Source: Clostridium sp.
Lineage (GTDB): Bacteria; Bacillota; Clostridia; Clostridiales; Clostridiaceae
Direction: 5' to 3'
Length of the DNA stretch: 56,928 bases
Assembly (NCBI RefSeq): GCF_017888565.1
Contig: NZ_JAGHFX010000048.1
Coordinates: 1-56,928, forward strand
The position numbers and the translations under genes were made by a program. Below are positions 8,776 through 16,716 of the stretch, piece after piece (position 1 is the stretch's first letter; the number at the start of each line of letters is the position of its first letter). The notes below the pieces were generated by a model, which worked only from the letters and a program-made list of their open reading frames with translations, had not been told where the DNA came from and ran no database searches.

Positions 8776-9471
8776 ATGAAAAAAATATGTGATTCTCAAA
8801 CAATAAGTAAGTACATAGAAAAGTACAATATAAATGAATTTTTTAGCGAAGATATAAATTCTCATGCAGAACTTTTCTTATTCAAGAAAGGGGAACATAT
8901 TTGCATAGAAGGTGAAAGTACAAACTATCTTTTTTTCTTAGTAAAAGGAAAAGCAAAAGTTTATTCATCATTAAGCAATGGGAAAACTCTTTTAATATGT
9001 TTTTATAATTCAGTAAAAATAATTGGTGATATTGAATTTATGAAGTTAGAGCCAGCTAATTCAAATATTCAGGTTTTAGAAGATAGTTACTGCATAGCTA
9101 TTTCTCTTCAAAAAGTTAGGGAATATTTATTAGATGATGTTAAGTTTCTACGTTTTATGTGTGAGTCTTTAAGTGAAAAATTAAAGAAATTATCTAAAAA
9201 TAGTTCAATAAACTTACTTTATCCATTAGAAAATAGATTAGCTAGTTATATATTAGCTGCTGGGGAAAGGGTAAATGTTAATGGGGTAGATGTACTAATA
9301 TTTGATGAAAATTTAACTGAAATAGCAAAGCTTTTAGGTACAAGTTATAGACATCTTTTAAGGACAATAAAATCACTTTGTAAAAGTGGTATTATTAAAA
9401 AGAAAAATTCTTACTTTGAAGTAATAGATAATAATCTGCTGACAGATCTTGCAGCAGATTTATATAAATAA
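8776..9471 (+). CDS. Crp/Fnr-family regulator, YeiL-like
   Basis: This 231-residue transcription factor has an N-terminal cyclic-nucleotide-binding-type beta barrel (FKKGEHICIEGESTNYLFFL, about residues 33-52, and VKGKAKVYSS). A dimer helix follows, then a C-terminal helix-turn-helix near 180-215 (LTEIAKLLGTSYRHLLRTIK). The LYPLENRLASYILA stretch is typical of the YeiL group. No Cys cluster for an Fe-S sensor of the Fnr kind is apparent. It starts 127 bases from the divergent phosphorylase start, so it may control that gene. In E. coli yeiL also lies next to nucleoside genes. The effector is unknown. Confidence 0.82.
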   Translation: MKKICDSQTISKYIEKYNINEFFSEDINSHAELFLFKKGEHICIEGESTNYLFFLVKGKAKVYSSLSNGKTLLICFYNSVKIIGDIEFMKLEPANSNIQVLEDSYCIAISLQKVREYLLDDVKFLRFMCESLSEKLKKLSKNSSINLLYPLENRLASYILAAGERVNVNGVDVLIFDENLTEIAKLLGTSYRHLLRTIKSLCKSGIIKKKNSYFEVIDNNLLTDLAADLYK

Positions 9472-9510
9472 AGCAACTACGAAATGAAGGAAAATTTAAA
9501 AAAGTATATA

Positions 9511-9550
9511 GTATAAGGCGATGATAGTAAAGGTATCATTGCCTTATATT
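9511..9550. terminator. Bidirectional terminator between convergent regulator genes
   Basis: tataaggcgatgata (9512-9526) pairs with tatcattgccttata (9534-9548). AT-rich tails on both sides suit both the Crp-like gene and the HxlR gene. Confidence 0.7.
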
Positions 9551-9554
9551 ATAA

Positions 9555-9896
9555 CTATATTCTATTATCTTCTCCCCATTTACACATTTCCTCTAAAATT
9601 GGCATAAGAGATAATCCACGCTTTGAAAGAGAATACTCTACTTTTGGAGGAATTTGAGGATATTCTTTTCTAATAATCATTCCATCTTTTTCTAATTCTT
9701 TTAATTGATTATTAAGCATTTTATCGCTGATTTTACCTATACATCTTTTTAACTCTCCGTATCGTAAAGTTTCATATTCTACTAACCAAAACATTATTAT
9801 CATTTTCCATTTACCACCTATAATAGAAAGAGTGTATCCAAAAGGTGTGGAAGTAATATCTGCTAAATCAGATTCCTTAAAGTTTTTCATGCTCAT
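9555..9896 (-). CDS. HxlR-family transcriptional regulator
   Basis: This 113-residue winged-helix DNA-binding protein has the family signatures YTLSIIGGKWKMIIMFWL (about residues 21-38), LRYGELKRCIGKISDKMLNN, LEKDGMIIRKEYPQIPPKVE and YSLSKRGLSLMPIL. Many HxlR members sense oxidants or electrophiles through an N-terminal Cys. Here the corresponding stretch (ADITSTPFGYTL) lacks that Cys, though Cys remain at about 52 and near the C-terminus. It is divergent from the TIGR04076-type gene at 10028, with two inverted repeats between them, the usual arrangement for a repressor and its target. Confidence 0.88.
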   Translation of the reverse strand: MSMKNFKESDLADITSTPFGYTLSIIGGKWKMIIMFWLVEYETLRYGELKRCIGKISDKMLNNQLKELEKDGMIIRKEYPQIPPKVEYSLSKRGLSLMPILEEMCKWGEDNRI

Positions 9897-9920
9897 TTTA
9901 TCACCATCCTACCCAATAAT

Positions 9921-9955
9921 ACTAACCTTTAGGTTAGTACTTTACTTAAAAGTAC
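9921..9955. promoter_or_regulatory. Two overlapping inverted repeats, likely HxlR operators
   Basis: ACTAACCTTTAGGTTAGT (9921-9938) and GTACTTTACTTAAAAGTAC (9937-9955) are inverted repeats in the gap between the divergent HxlR and TIGR04076-type genes. The second resembles YodB/HxlR-type sites with a TACT...AGTA core. They may serve autoregulation and target control. Confidence 0.6.
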
Positions 9956-10027
9956 ATACTTGTTTGACTATAAAATAACACATATACTCATATTAGTAAA
10001 AGAAAAAATAAAAGGAGATATGATTTT

Positions 10028-10366
10028 ATGAAAAAATGTAAAATTGAAGTGCTAAAAACAACATTTCATGAAGATTTAGCTAAAGAATATGGATGTAAAA
10101 ATATTGGGATATGTCCAATGCATAAAGTCGGAGATGTATTTTATGGTGATTATGCAAAGCCAGAAGGATTATGCGATGAAGCATGGAAAGTTATGTATCA
10201 ATATGTTTTTGCTTTATCCCATGGAAGTAGAAAGTTTTACTATGAAGATTGGATAGATAAAGAAGGTGTAGCAATATGTTCATGCAATGATGGTATTCGT
10301 CCTGTAATTTTTAAAATAGAGGCAACTGCTGAGGAATCAATAATTAATTATAAGTCTGTTAGATAA
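10028..10366 (+). CDS. TIGR04076-type small protein
   Basis: This 112-residue protein matches my recall of the TIGR04076 family, whose function is unknown. Recognisable parts are the KCKIEVLKTTFHEDLAKEYG start, GICPMHKVGDVFYGDY at about 29-44, and a C-terminal CSCNDGIRPVIFKIE. Five Cys (residues 4, 23, 30, 49 and the CSC pair) suggest metal or redox chemistry. The start is supported by AGGAGAT at the right distance. Its gene is divergent from the HxlR regulator and probably its target. Confidence 0.75.
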   Translation: MKKCKIEVLKTTFHEDLAKEYGCKNIGICPMHKVGDVFYGDYAKPEGLCDEAWKVMYQYVFALSHGSRKFYYEDWIDKEGVAICSCNDGIRPVIFKIEATAEESIINYKSVR

Positions 10367-10410
10367 TATTAATTGTTTTATAAATGATATATTTTTTTAG
10401 TATAATTTCT

Positions 10411-10527
10411 CCAGGTATTACAATTGGTTAAAATTCTGTTATTGGTGCTGGTTTAGTTGTTACTAAAAATGTATCTGATAATAGTGTTTATTTTGGAGTT
10501 GTTGTAAAATTTATAAAAAGTATATAA
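10411..10527 (+). pseudogene. C-terminal remnant of a hexapeptide acetyltransferase
   Basis: The frame reads PGITIG, stop, NSVIGAGLVVTKNVSDNSVY, then FGVVVKF. That aligns with the C-terminus of maltose-type acetyltransferases such as the intact gene at 13364 (PGITIGDNTVIGAGSVVTKD). An in-frame TAA at 10429 and no upstream part show a decayed fragment of about 38 codons. Confidence 0.75.
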
Positions 10528-10725
10528 ATAATCCTATTAAAAAGTTTAAAGTGATAATTTAAATAATATAGTATAAATATATAATAATGTAATAAATATA
10601 TATTATAATAAATATTCAAATAAATAATATGAATTATTAGTTGACAATAACTATTATTTATATTATTATATAAATATAGAAATTACATGAAAAAGTTAAA
10701 CATGTAAATTTAAGGAGAAATGATT

Positions 10726-11061
10726 ATGAAAAAGTTATTTAGATGTACTGTATGTGGATACATACATGAAGGAATTGAAGCACCAGAAGTGTGCCCAAAA
10801 TGTAATTTAGGAAAAGAAAAGTTTGTTGAACTTACTAGTGAAGAAGCAGGAAAAATTTATTCATCAGATAGAACTAACGACATTCATGCTGAAATCATTG
10901 TATTAGCAAGCAAGATTGCTAAGCTTGCACAAGAAGGTATAGAAATAAATCTTGATCCAAAATGTGTAAATGGATTTGAAAAAGCAAAAAATGAAGCTTG
11001 GACTATTAAGCAAAGATGTAAAGCAGAACTTGCAGGACATATTGCTAATGGTAAATGGTAA
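10726..11061 (+). CDS. Rubredoxin-like domain protein
   Basis: This 111-residue protein begins with a rubredoxin-type Fe(Cys)4 site: CTVCGYIHEG at about 6-15 and CPKC at about 22-25. The remaining residues are helical and lack the diiron Glu/His ligands of full rubrerythrins. The rubredoxin motif is at the N-terminus, whereas classical rubrerythrins have it at the C-terminus. It is probably a small electron carrier in oxygen or peroxide defence. ATG 10726 is preferred over ATG 10720, because AGGAG ends only two bases before the latter. A strong terminator follows, so the gene is monocistronic. Confidence 0.8.
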   Translation: MKKLFRCTVCGYIHEGIEAPEVCPKCNLGKEKFVELTSEEAGKIYSSDRTNDIHAEIIVLASKIAKLAQEGIEINLDPKCVNGFEKAKNEAWTIKQRCKAELAGHIANGKW

Positions 11062-11069
11062 AATCAGTA

Positions 11070-11116
11070 AAGGCTATATATTGTAATATTACAATATATA
11101 GCCTTATTTTTTTTTA
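11070..11116 (+). terminator. Strong rho-independent terminator
   Basis: A perfect 18-bp palindromic stem (AAGGCTATATATTGTAAT and its complement, 11070-11105) is followed by ten T residues. Confidence 0.9.
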
Positions 11117-11500
11117 GCATTTAAATTATTCTAAGTATTTGATACTTTTGATTTATATTTAGTAAATAGTTTCTAAATATTAAATTAAACGAAGGGACTT
11201 GTTTACGAAAATTAAAATGTGAATTACAAAAAGGTAATTAAATGATATCAGGAAGGATTTTATTACCAAAATACTATTTTAGGGTGAGGAGAAATGGTAT
11301 TATTTCTTTTTCGGTAAGATATTATTAACCAAAGGAGAAACATAAAAAATGTTATAGTTAATATAAAATAGATTTAATTTTTAAAATAATAGTGCTCTTA
11401 TTTAAATTATTATAGGAGCACTACTATTTATATATTTAAATCTTTTTTAAGTACTCAATTATTAATAGAACAAAATAGTAGTCTTGCTATTTTATATAAC
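11117..11500. other. Intergenic stretch with one hairpin
   Basis: No ORF of note was found. A stem with agtgctc (11391-11397) and gagcact (11416-11422) followed by AT-rich sequence may terminate the minus-strand DUF4317 transcript. Two ribosome-binding-site-like motifs (GGTGAGGAG near 11283, AAAGGAG near 11333) precede only 7- and 2-codon frames, so nothing is called. Confidence 0.4.
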
Positions 11501-12949
11501 TTATATTAAGTCATCTAAGCCGTTAACTGTGGTTTGTTCATCCTCATTAATAGGAATAACTATGCATTTTTGACCATCAATTATTTGAGATTTTATTTGA
11601 GGTATTTTTTCAGGTTTTACTTGAAGAATAACATCATAATCAGGGGTAGTATCATTATCATCTGAATCTGTATCATCAACATTTTCGATGTTAGATTCTA
11701 AATTTTCTTTTGAATCAGTTTCAGAATTTTCATCTAAAACCATATCACTAGTATTAGAATCTTTGTCTAGTTCCGAATCAGCATTATTAACTTCTAAATT
11801 ATCAATGTTATTTTCTGAGTTCTCTTCATTATTTTTTGTAGATAGAGAAGTTTCATTATCTACTGCAGCCTCTTGTTTAACTTGATCAAGTCTAGTTTGA
11901 AGTATTTCTACTTGCTTTTCTAAATGTTTTTCCCTTTTAATTTGTTCATTTGCTTTAAGCACCTTTGTATCAATTAAATTTTCTACTAAAGGAAGTTCAT
12001 CACCAAAGGTTTCTACGTAAGATTTCTCGATTTTTGTAGTAATTTCTTCAGGAACTCCACTTTCGATCAATAAGTTTTGTATATCATCTTTTGTTAAACT
12101 TATAGGTTCAGCATCCGTATCATCATATATAGCATTGTATTCATCAAGCATATTATTTAAATTTTCTTGTACTTCCATAAATATTTTTTCAGCTTTTTTT
12201 TCATCAGCACTAAATGTATCTTTAATGATTGATTGAAATGTTTCCTTTTGTACAGTTGCAGTTTGCTTTGAATAACATCCTAATGCATTTTCCATTAATT
12301 CAGGATGAGTATCTTTTGCATTTTTTGTATAATACATAATAGAATTAACATCTGAGCTACGATCAATAAAAGCAGGAAATACAAATCCGTTAGTTGGAGC
12401 TTCAACTATCCAATCCCTAATACGTGCTTTTATTTTATTATCTTCTTCAAAGTATCTAAGACCAGGCTCTGAAAGAGAAACAGGACATATTGCACATAAA
12501 ACATATTCATATACTTCTTCTGATTCATCTATCTTAGCATTATCTTTTGTCTTAGTAATAACATCATAAGCATCATGAAAAATCAGTATTAAAAAGTTAC
12601 CAGTATAATCATAATTATCTATAATTGAGTCATAAAAATTATCAAGAAGAATATCATCCCTTAATTGACTATTTTTAAGCTGCATAAGAGAAATTTGTGT
12701 TTCATTTATAAGATCTTCATTAGTTGGGAAGTTAAGTTCTAAAATATTATTACCAATGGTTCCAGACAGAACTTTTTTAGCAATTTCTAAGTATTTAAAG
12801 TATTCATCTTCATCTAAATTTAAAAATGTTTCTCTAAATTTTAAAATAACATGTTTTTCACCATTAACGTAACAACCACACATCTTAGTAAAGGTGCAAT
12901 GATCTTTCTTTAAACGTCTTTTTAGTTCAAGTATATCTTTTTTTCTCAT
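11501..12949 (-). CDS. DUF4317 family protein
   Basis: This 482-residue protein has an unknown role. The N-terminus (MRKKDILELKRRLKKDHCTF, then CGCYVNGEKHV) and the following 350 residues match my recall of the Firmicutes DUF4317 family. A coiled coil at about 335-365 precedes an acidic, Asn/Asp/Glu-rich linker of about 65 residues. A short conserved-looking tail (VILQVKPEKIPQIKSQIIDG) ends the protein. There is no signal peptide or membrane segment, so it is cytoplasmic. The start at 12949 is favoured because AGAGG lies 7 bases upstream, five codons inside the longest frame. It is a single gene. Confidence 0.82.
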   Translation of the reverse strand: MRKKDILELKRRLKKDHCTFTKMCGCYVNGEKHVILKFRETFLNLDEDEYFKYLEIAKKVLSGTIGNNILELNFPTNEDLINETQISLMQLKNSQLRDDILLDNFYDSIIDNYDYTGNFLILIFHDAYDVITKTKDNAKIDESEEVYEYVLCAICPVSLSEPGLRYFEEDNKIKARIRDWIVEAPTNGFVFPAFIDRSSDVNSIMYYTKNAKDTHPELMENALGCYSKQTATVQKETFQSIIKDTFSADEKKAEKIFMEVQENLNNMLDEYNAIYDDTDAEPISLTKDDIQNLLIESGVPEEITTKIEKSYVETFGDELPLVENLIDTKVLKANEQIKREKHLEKQVEILQTRLDQVKQEAAVDNETSLSTKNNEENSENNIDNLEVNNADSELDKDSNTSDMVLDENSETDSKENLESNIENVDDTDSDDNDTTPDYDVILQVKPEKIPQIKSQIIDGQKCIVIPINEDEQTTVNGLDDLI

Positions 12950-13363
12950 ATATAAACCTCTCAATCTAGTTCTTATATTTGTAATATTAATTGTAATAAA
13001 ATATATAAATAAGTTAAGTTGTGTAATCCATTCAAAGAGTTGTACACTTATTTTAGTATAATATTTTTTTAGAATTAATTAAAGGTTTTATTATATGAAA
13101 TTAAATTAGACTATGTAGTTTATACGCATATGGGGAGAGCTGTTGTAATTATTCAGAGTTTACAAATTTTGAGTGCAGATATCTTTAATTAGTGTAAATA
13201 AATATAGTTTTTTAGAGTAATTGTAAAATATATGTTATGATATCATCAAGCATATTTTATATAGATACAATAAAGTGATTTAAAGAAATGAATTTATGAC
13301 GATAATTTATTAGAATTAATTTATTTGTTATGAAAAGGATTAGGTAAAGAAGGAGAATTGAAA
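12950..13363. other. Divergent promoter region
   Basis: There are no ORFs or RNA elements that I recognise. The stretch must carry promoters for the DUF4317 gene (minus) and the acetyltransferase gene (plus). A TATGTTATGATATC segment near 13232-13245 holds a possible -10 for the latter. Confidence 0.35.
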
Positions 13364-13960
13364 ATGAGAGAATATGAAAAGATGCATAGTGGAAAGATTT
13401 ATAATTGTGGTGATGAAGAGTTATTGGAAATGCAAACTAAGTGCTTGGATAAGTTATATGACTTTAATGCAACACGTCCAACAGAATATGATAAACGCCA
13501 AAGCATGTTAAAAGAGATGTTAGCAGAAATAGGAGAAGATTGCTATATTGAGCCTCCATTTAATAGTAACTGGGGTGGAAAGCATGTTCATTTTGGTAAT
13601 AATGTATATGCTAATTTTAATTTAACATTAGTAGATGATACACATATTTATGTAGGTGATTATACAATGTTTGGTCCTAATGTTACTGTTGCTACTGCAG
13701 CACATCCAATAGATCCTGATTTTCGTATGCCTGTAACACAATATAATAAACCAGTTCATATTGGAAAAAACTGTTGGATAGGAGCAGGTGCTATTATATT
13801 GCCAGGAATTACAATTGGCGATAATACAGTTATTGGAGCAGGAAGCGTGGTAACTAAAGATATTCCTAAAAATGTAGTTGCAGTAGGAAATCCCTGTAAG
13901 GTTTTAAGAGAAATTAATGAGAGTGATAAAGTTAATGCTCAAGAATTGATTTATAGATAA
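13364..13960 (+). CDS. maa: Maltose O-acetyltransferase (hexapeptide repeat)
   Basis: This roughly 198-residue trimeric left-handed beta-helix enzyme moves acetyl from acetyl-CoA to sugars such as maltose or glucose. The family signatures are complete: N-terminal Mac domain (MREYEKMHSGKIYN), IEPPFNSNWGGKHVHFGNNV with catalytic His in the VATAAHPIDPDFR motif, GKNCWIGAGAIILPGITIG, then GAGSVVTKDIP and AVGNPCKVL. ATG 13364 is preferred over TTG 13358, because AGGAG lies 8 bases before it. It stands alone, ended by the bidirectional terminator at 13991. A decayed relative of the C-terminus lies at 10411. Confidence 0.88.
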   Translation: MREYEKMHSGKIYNCGDEELLEMQTKCLDKLYDFNATRPTEYDKRQSMLKEMLAEIGEDCYIEPPFNSNWGGKHVHFGNNVYANFNLTLVDDTHIYVGDYTMFGPNVTVATAAHPIDPDFRMPVTQYNKPVHIGKNCWIGAGAIILPGITIGDNTVIGAGSVVTKDIPKNVVAVGNPCKVLREINESDKVNAQELIYR

Positions 13961-13990
13961 GATTCTATAGAGATCATATATAAAATAACA

Positions 13991-14036
13991 AGAAACAACT
14001 TACAATGTTTTTTATATGGTAAGTTGTTTCTTATTT
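13991..14036. terminator. Bidirectional terminator
   Basis: agaaacaacttac (13991-14003) pairs with gtaagttgtttctt (14019-14032). It separates the convergent acetyltransferase and TDT transporter genes. Confidence 0.75.
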
Positions 14037-14104
14037 ACTTAAAAGAATAAAATTATTTTTTGCAATTAAATTTTCTATCTATAAAAGTGAATTAATGAGA
14101 AAAG

Positions 14105-15034
14105 TTATTGAGTGATTGAATAATCTTTTTGCTCTGGAATTAAGAAGAGTATAAATCTAACTAAAGTATAAAATACTAATAATGTAGCAATAATTGTTTG
14201 TAATAACACAATATATTTTAAGAACTCCATAGTGTATCCTACTTTAGCTAAATAAGCTATAGTCATTTTTGTTGCAATTCCACTTATAACAAATGGAAAT
14301 GTAAATGCTGAGTAACTTGGAAAAAATGGCATTTTTAAATACTTTGGTAATTTAAATAAAACTATAATATATGTTATAAATGATAAAATAATTAAGAAAG
14401 TTATTATCAATAATGATTTTGTTTGTATTGATTGAATATATCCAGCAAGACAAAGGTTTACAGGAGCTGAGTATATGCAAAATAATGGCTTAGCTTGATC
14501 AGGTATTTCTTTATATTTTGTATATCTATATGTTACAACTACAAGTAATATCATACATAATGTAAATGCAAACCAAAATGCTAATGCACCTATATTTGTT
14601 TTTTCAAAGGCTGGTGCAGAAACACTTGCTACAGCTAGTCCAACATAAACTATAAAATATGTAGTAAAAACTTTTTTTATATTAAACTTTAGTATAAAAT
14701 TTATCGAGAAGTACACAATTAAAGTTAAGTGAAGAAGTAGTCCTAAATACCAAATAGAAATAGCTTTTTCCCCTATAAAAGGTTTTATATAAGTAGATAA
14801 AAGCATTATAGCCATTGGAAATGTCGCAGATACACCAGCCATAATTGGATTTTTCATATCTTCTTTTATCATAGACGGATATAGTACAATTTTACATACT
14901 AATAGTAATCCTAAAATTAAGGATATAATTCCACATATTAAGCGTACAGATTCAGAATAGCTTTGAATTAAATTACCTAAAGCTGCAAAACCGAGCATTA
15001 CTCCAGAAATGGGAAGTGGTATTTTCTTTATCAT
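14105..15034 (-). CDS. TDT-family transporter (TehA/C4-dicarboxylate type)
   Basis: This 309-residue integral membrane protein has about ten hydrophobic segments, matching the tellurite-resistance/dicarboxylate transporter (TDT, SLAC1-like) fold. The IPLPISGVMLGFAALGNLIQ start and the SVSAPAFEKTNIGALAFWFA segment are typical. Relatives are often labelled exfoliative toxin A/B family, a name that does not imply toxicity. It follows the redox protein gene by 11 bases and has its own AGGAG site, so the two are co-transcribed. The substrate is unknown: an anion, a weak acid or tellurite are all possible. Confidence 0.8.
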   Translation of the reverse strand: MIKKIPLPISGVMLGFAALGNLIQSYSESVRLICGIISLILGLLLVCKIVLYPSMIKEDMKNPIMAGVSATFPMAIMLLSTYIKPFIGEKAISIWYLGLLLHLTLIVYFSINFILKFNIKKVFTTYFIVYVGLAVASVSAPAFEKTNIGALAFWFAFTLCMILLVVVTYRYTKYKEIPDQAKPLFCIYSAPVNLCLAGYIQSIQTKSLLIITFLIILSFITYIIVLFKLPKYLKMPFFPSYSAFTFPFVISGIATKMTIAYLAKVGYTMEFLKYIVLLQTIIATLLVFYTLVRFILFLIPEQKDYSITQ

Positions 15035-15045
15035 ATCTTACACTC

Positions 15046-15531
15046 CTATACCGTGATTAAAGTGTCTGTATTAACAAGATTTAATTCTCTTACTATTATC
15101 TCAGCAACTTTTCCAGCAACCATTCCTGTAAAATGTATACATTGCTCTTTATGAGCACCAGATGACATATCAAACTCTTTAGTTAATATACGACAGCAAA
15201 GAGCATTTTTACCGTTAGCTTCTTTAAACCAGTCATGTAATTCCTTTGCTAATTCTAAATTCCTTTCTACTTTAGGATCTCCTTGTTTAGTACGTCCAAA
15301 AAATAACCCTAAAGCCATAACACCACCAGAAACTGCCCCACATATACATTTAGACCGACCAATTCCAACAGGAAATCCTGAAGCCATAGCTATTACTTCT
15401 TCAGGTATATCTAATTCAAAGTTAGAACGTATTGAACTTATTAGCGCTTCAGAACAGAAAAATCCTCCTCTAAATAAATCTTCAGCATCTTGAGATATTT
15501 TTCTTATGCTTACCTCTTTTTTCGCATTCAT
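15046..15531 (-). CDS. C_GCAxxG_C_C family redox protein
   Basis: This 161-residue protein belongs to a family of probable redox or metal-binding proteins named for its Cys pattern. Visible Cys motifs are GGFFCSEALI (about 24-33), CICGAVSGGVMALG, ALCCRILTKEF and EQCIHFTG. The start is placed at 15531, because GGAGGG lies 6 bases upstream, inside the longer frame. It is the first gene of a two-gene unit with the TDT transporter, which hints that the transporter handles a redox-relevant substrate. The exact function is unknown. Confidence 0.82.
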   Translation of the reverse strand: MNAKKEVSIRKISQDAEDLFRGGFFCSEALISSIRSNFELDIPEEVIAMASGFPVGIGRSKCICGAVSGGVMALGLFFGRTKQGDPKVERNLELAKELHDWFKEANGKNALCCRILTKEFDMSSGAHKEQCIHFTGMVAGKVAEIIVRELNLVNTDTLITV

Positions 15532-15649
15532 ACAAAAACCCTCCATTTCATATAGTCAGTTTTATTATAGAATATTAGGAAATTGAATACAAATTTATAT
15601 TTTATTTATATTAATATTTTATAAAAGAGAATTAAAGGGTATGGATATT

Positions 15650-16501
15650 CTAAAAATATATTCCTTTAATATATTTACTTAGTGTATAAGCAATACCGTC
15701 TTCTTCATTAGATAAAGTTACTTCATCAGCTATAGCTTTTAAATCATTTACAGCATTTTCCATAGCAACTCCTATGCCTGCATATTTAACCATCGAAGCA
15801 TCATTATGGCCATCTCCAAAGGCAATCATTTCTTCTTTTTTATATCCTCTAGGAATTAAAACAGAATCTAATGCCTTAGCTTTATCTATTCCTTTAGCAG
15901 TAAATTCAAAATAGAAGTCTGCTGTGAACATGCAATTTAAAGTTTCTTTGAAAGGTTCCATCATTTCTTTATAATGAGATTTCAGATATTCAGGTTCTCC
16001 AGCAGTTAAAATTTTATTTAATGGATAATCAGCAAAAGCAGCTAAATCATCTTTTTCACAAAGTTTAAATTTACCGCCACGAGCTTCATACTGAATTATG
16101 TTAAAAGGGGAACCTTTATAATTTATTTCATTGTTGAAAACATCATTAACATACATATAATCATCTTTATCGATCATAGGTTTAACATCAAATTTCTTCA
16201 TATGCTCAAGAACAGCTTGTCCCTCTTCGATACTCATAGTTTCATTAAATAAAACTTCATTAGTTTCACAATCTATAACTTTAGATCCATTAAAAGCAAC
16301 TAAAAGTCCATTGTTTTCATTCATTTTTAATTCTTTAGCAAGATCCATTAATCCTGATGTAGGTCTTCCTGATGCTAAAACTAATATAGCTCCTTTTTCT
16401 TGTGCTTTAATTAAAGCATTTTTAGTTTTTTCAGGTACTACTTTTTTACTATTAGTTAATGTACCATCTACATCCATAATAATTACTTTTATATTACTCA
16501 T
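15650..16501 (-). CDS. Cof-type HAD-IIB phosphatase
   Basis: This 283-residue cytoplasmic sugar-phosphate or nucleotide phosphatase carries all HAD motifs: MDVDGTLTNS (Asp nucleophile and second Asp at about 9 and 11), the LASGRPTSG Ser/Gly motif at 42-50, a late Lys in the cap-core region, and GDGHNDASMVKYAGIGVAMEN at about 233-253. The type IIB cap between motifs fits the Cof/YidA group. AGGAGG precedes the ATG. The gene stands alone. The substrate cannot be read from sequence. Confidence 0.9.
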   Translation of the reverse strand: MSNIKVIIMDVDGTLTNSKKVVPEKTKNALIKAQEKGAILVLASGRPTSGLMDLAKELKMNENNGLLVAFNGSKVIDCETNEVLFNETMSIEEGQAVLEHMKKFDVKPMIDKDDYMYVNDVFNNEINYKGSPFNIIQYEARGGKFKLCEKDDLAAFADYPLNKILTAGEPEYLKSHYKEMMEPFKETLNCMFTADFYFEFTAKGIDKAKALDSVLIPRGYKKEEMIAFGDGHNDASMVKYAGIGVAMENAVNDLKAIADEVTLSNEEDGIAYTLSKYIKGIYF

Positions 16502-16716
16502 TTATATTTCCTCCAGAGTTCTTTTTATTTAATTATACTAATATTAACCTTATAAGTGAATTGATTAATTAAAAATCAGTAAGTTATATCAAAAATATTT
16601 AATTAAGGAATAATAAATAAAATAATTTTATCATATGAGCTTTATCAATTTGTTTGTTTGACATGAATATAAATAAATGTTATTATGTCTATAAATTTAA
16701 TAGATGTGAGGTAAAA

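Noticed and set aside
10720..11061. Full rubrerythrin
   Set aside because: Only the rubredoxin-type Cys4 site is present. The diiron ExxH ligands are missing and the length is about half.
11283..11352. Two ribosome-binding-site-like motifs with tiny frames
   Set aside because: The frames have 7 and 2 codons. No terminator pairing or attenuator logic with a downstream gene on that strand is visible.
14105..15034. Exfoliative toxin
   Set aside because: Some relatives carry that label, but the protein is a polytopic TDT-type transporter with no protease motif.
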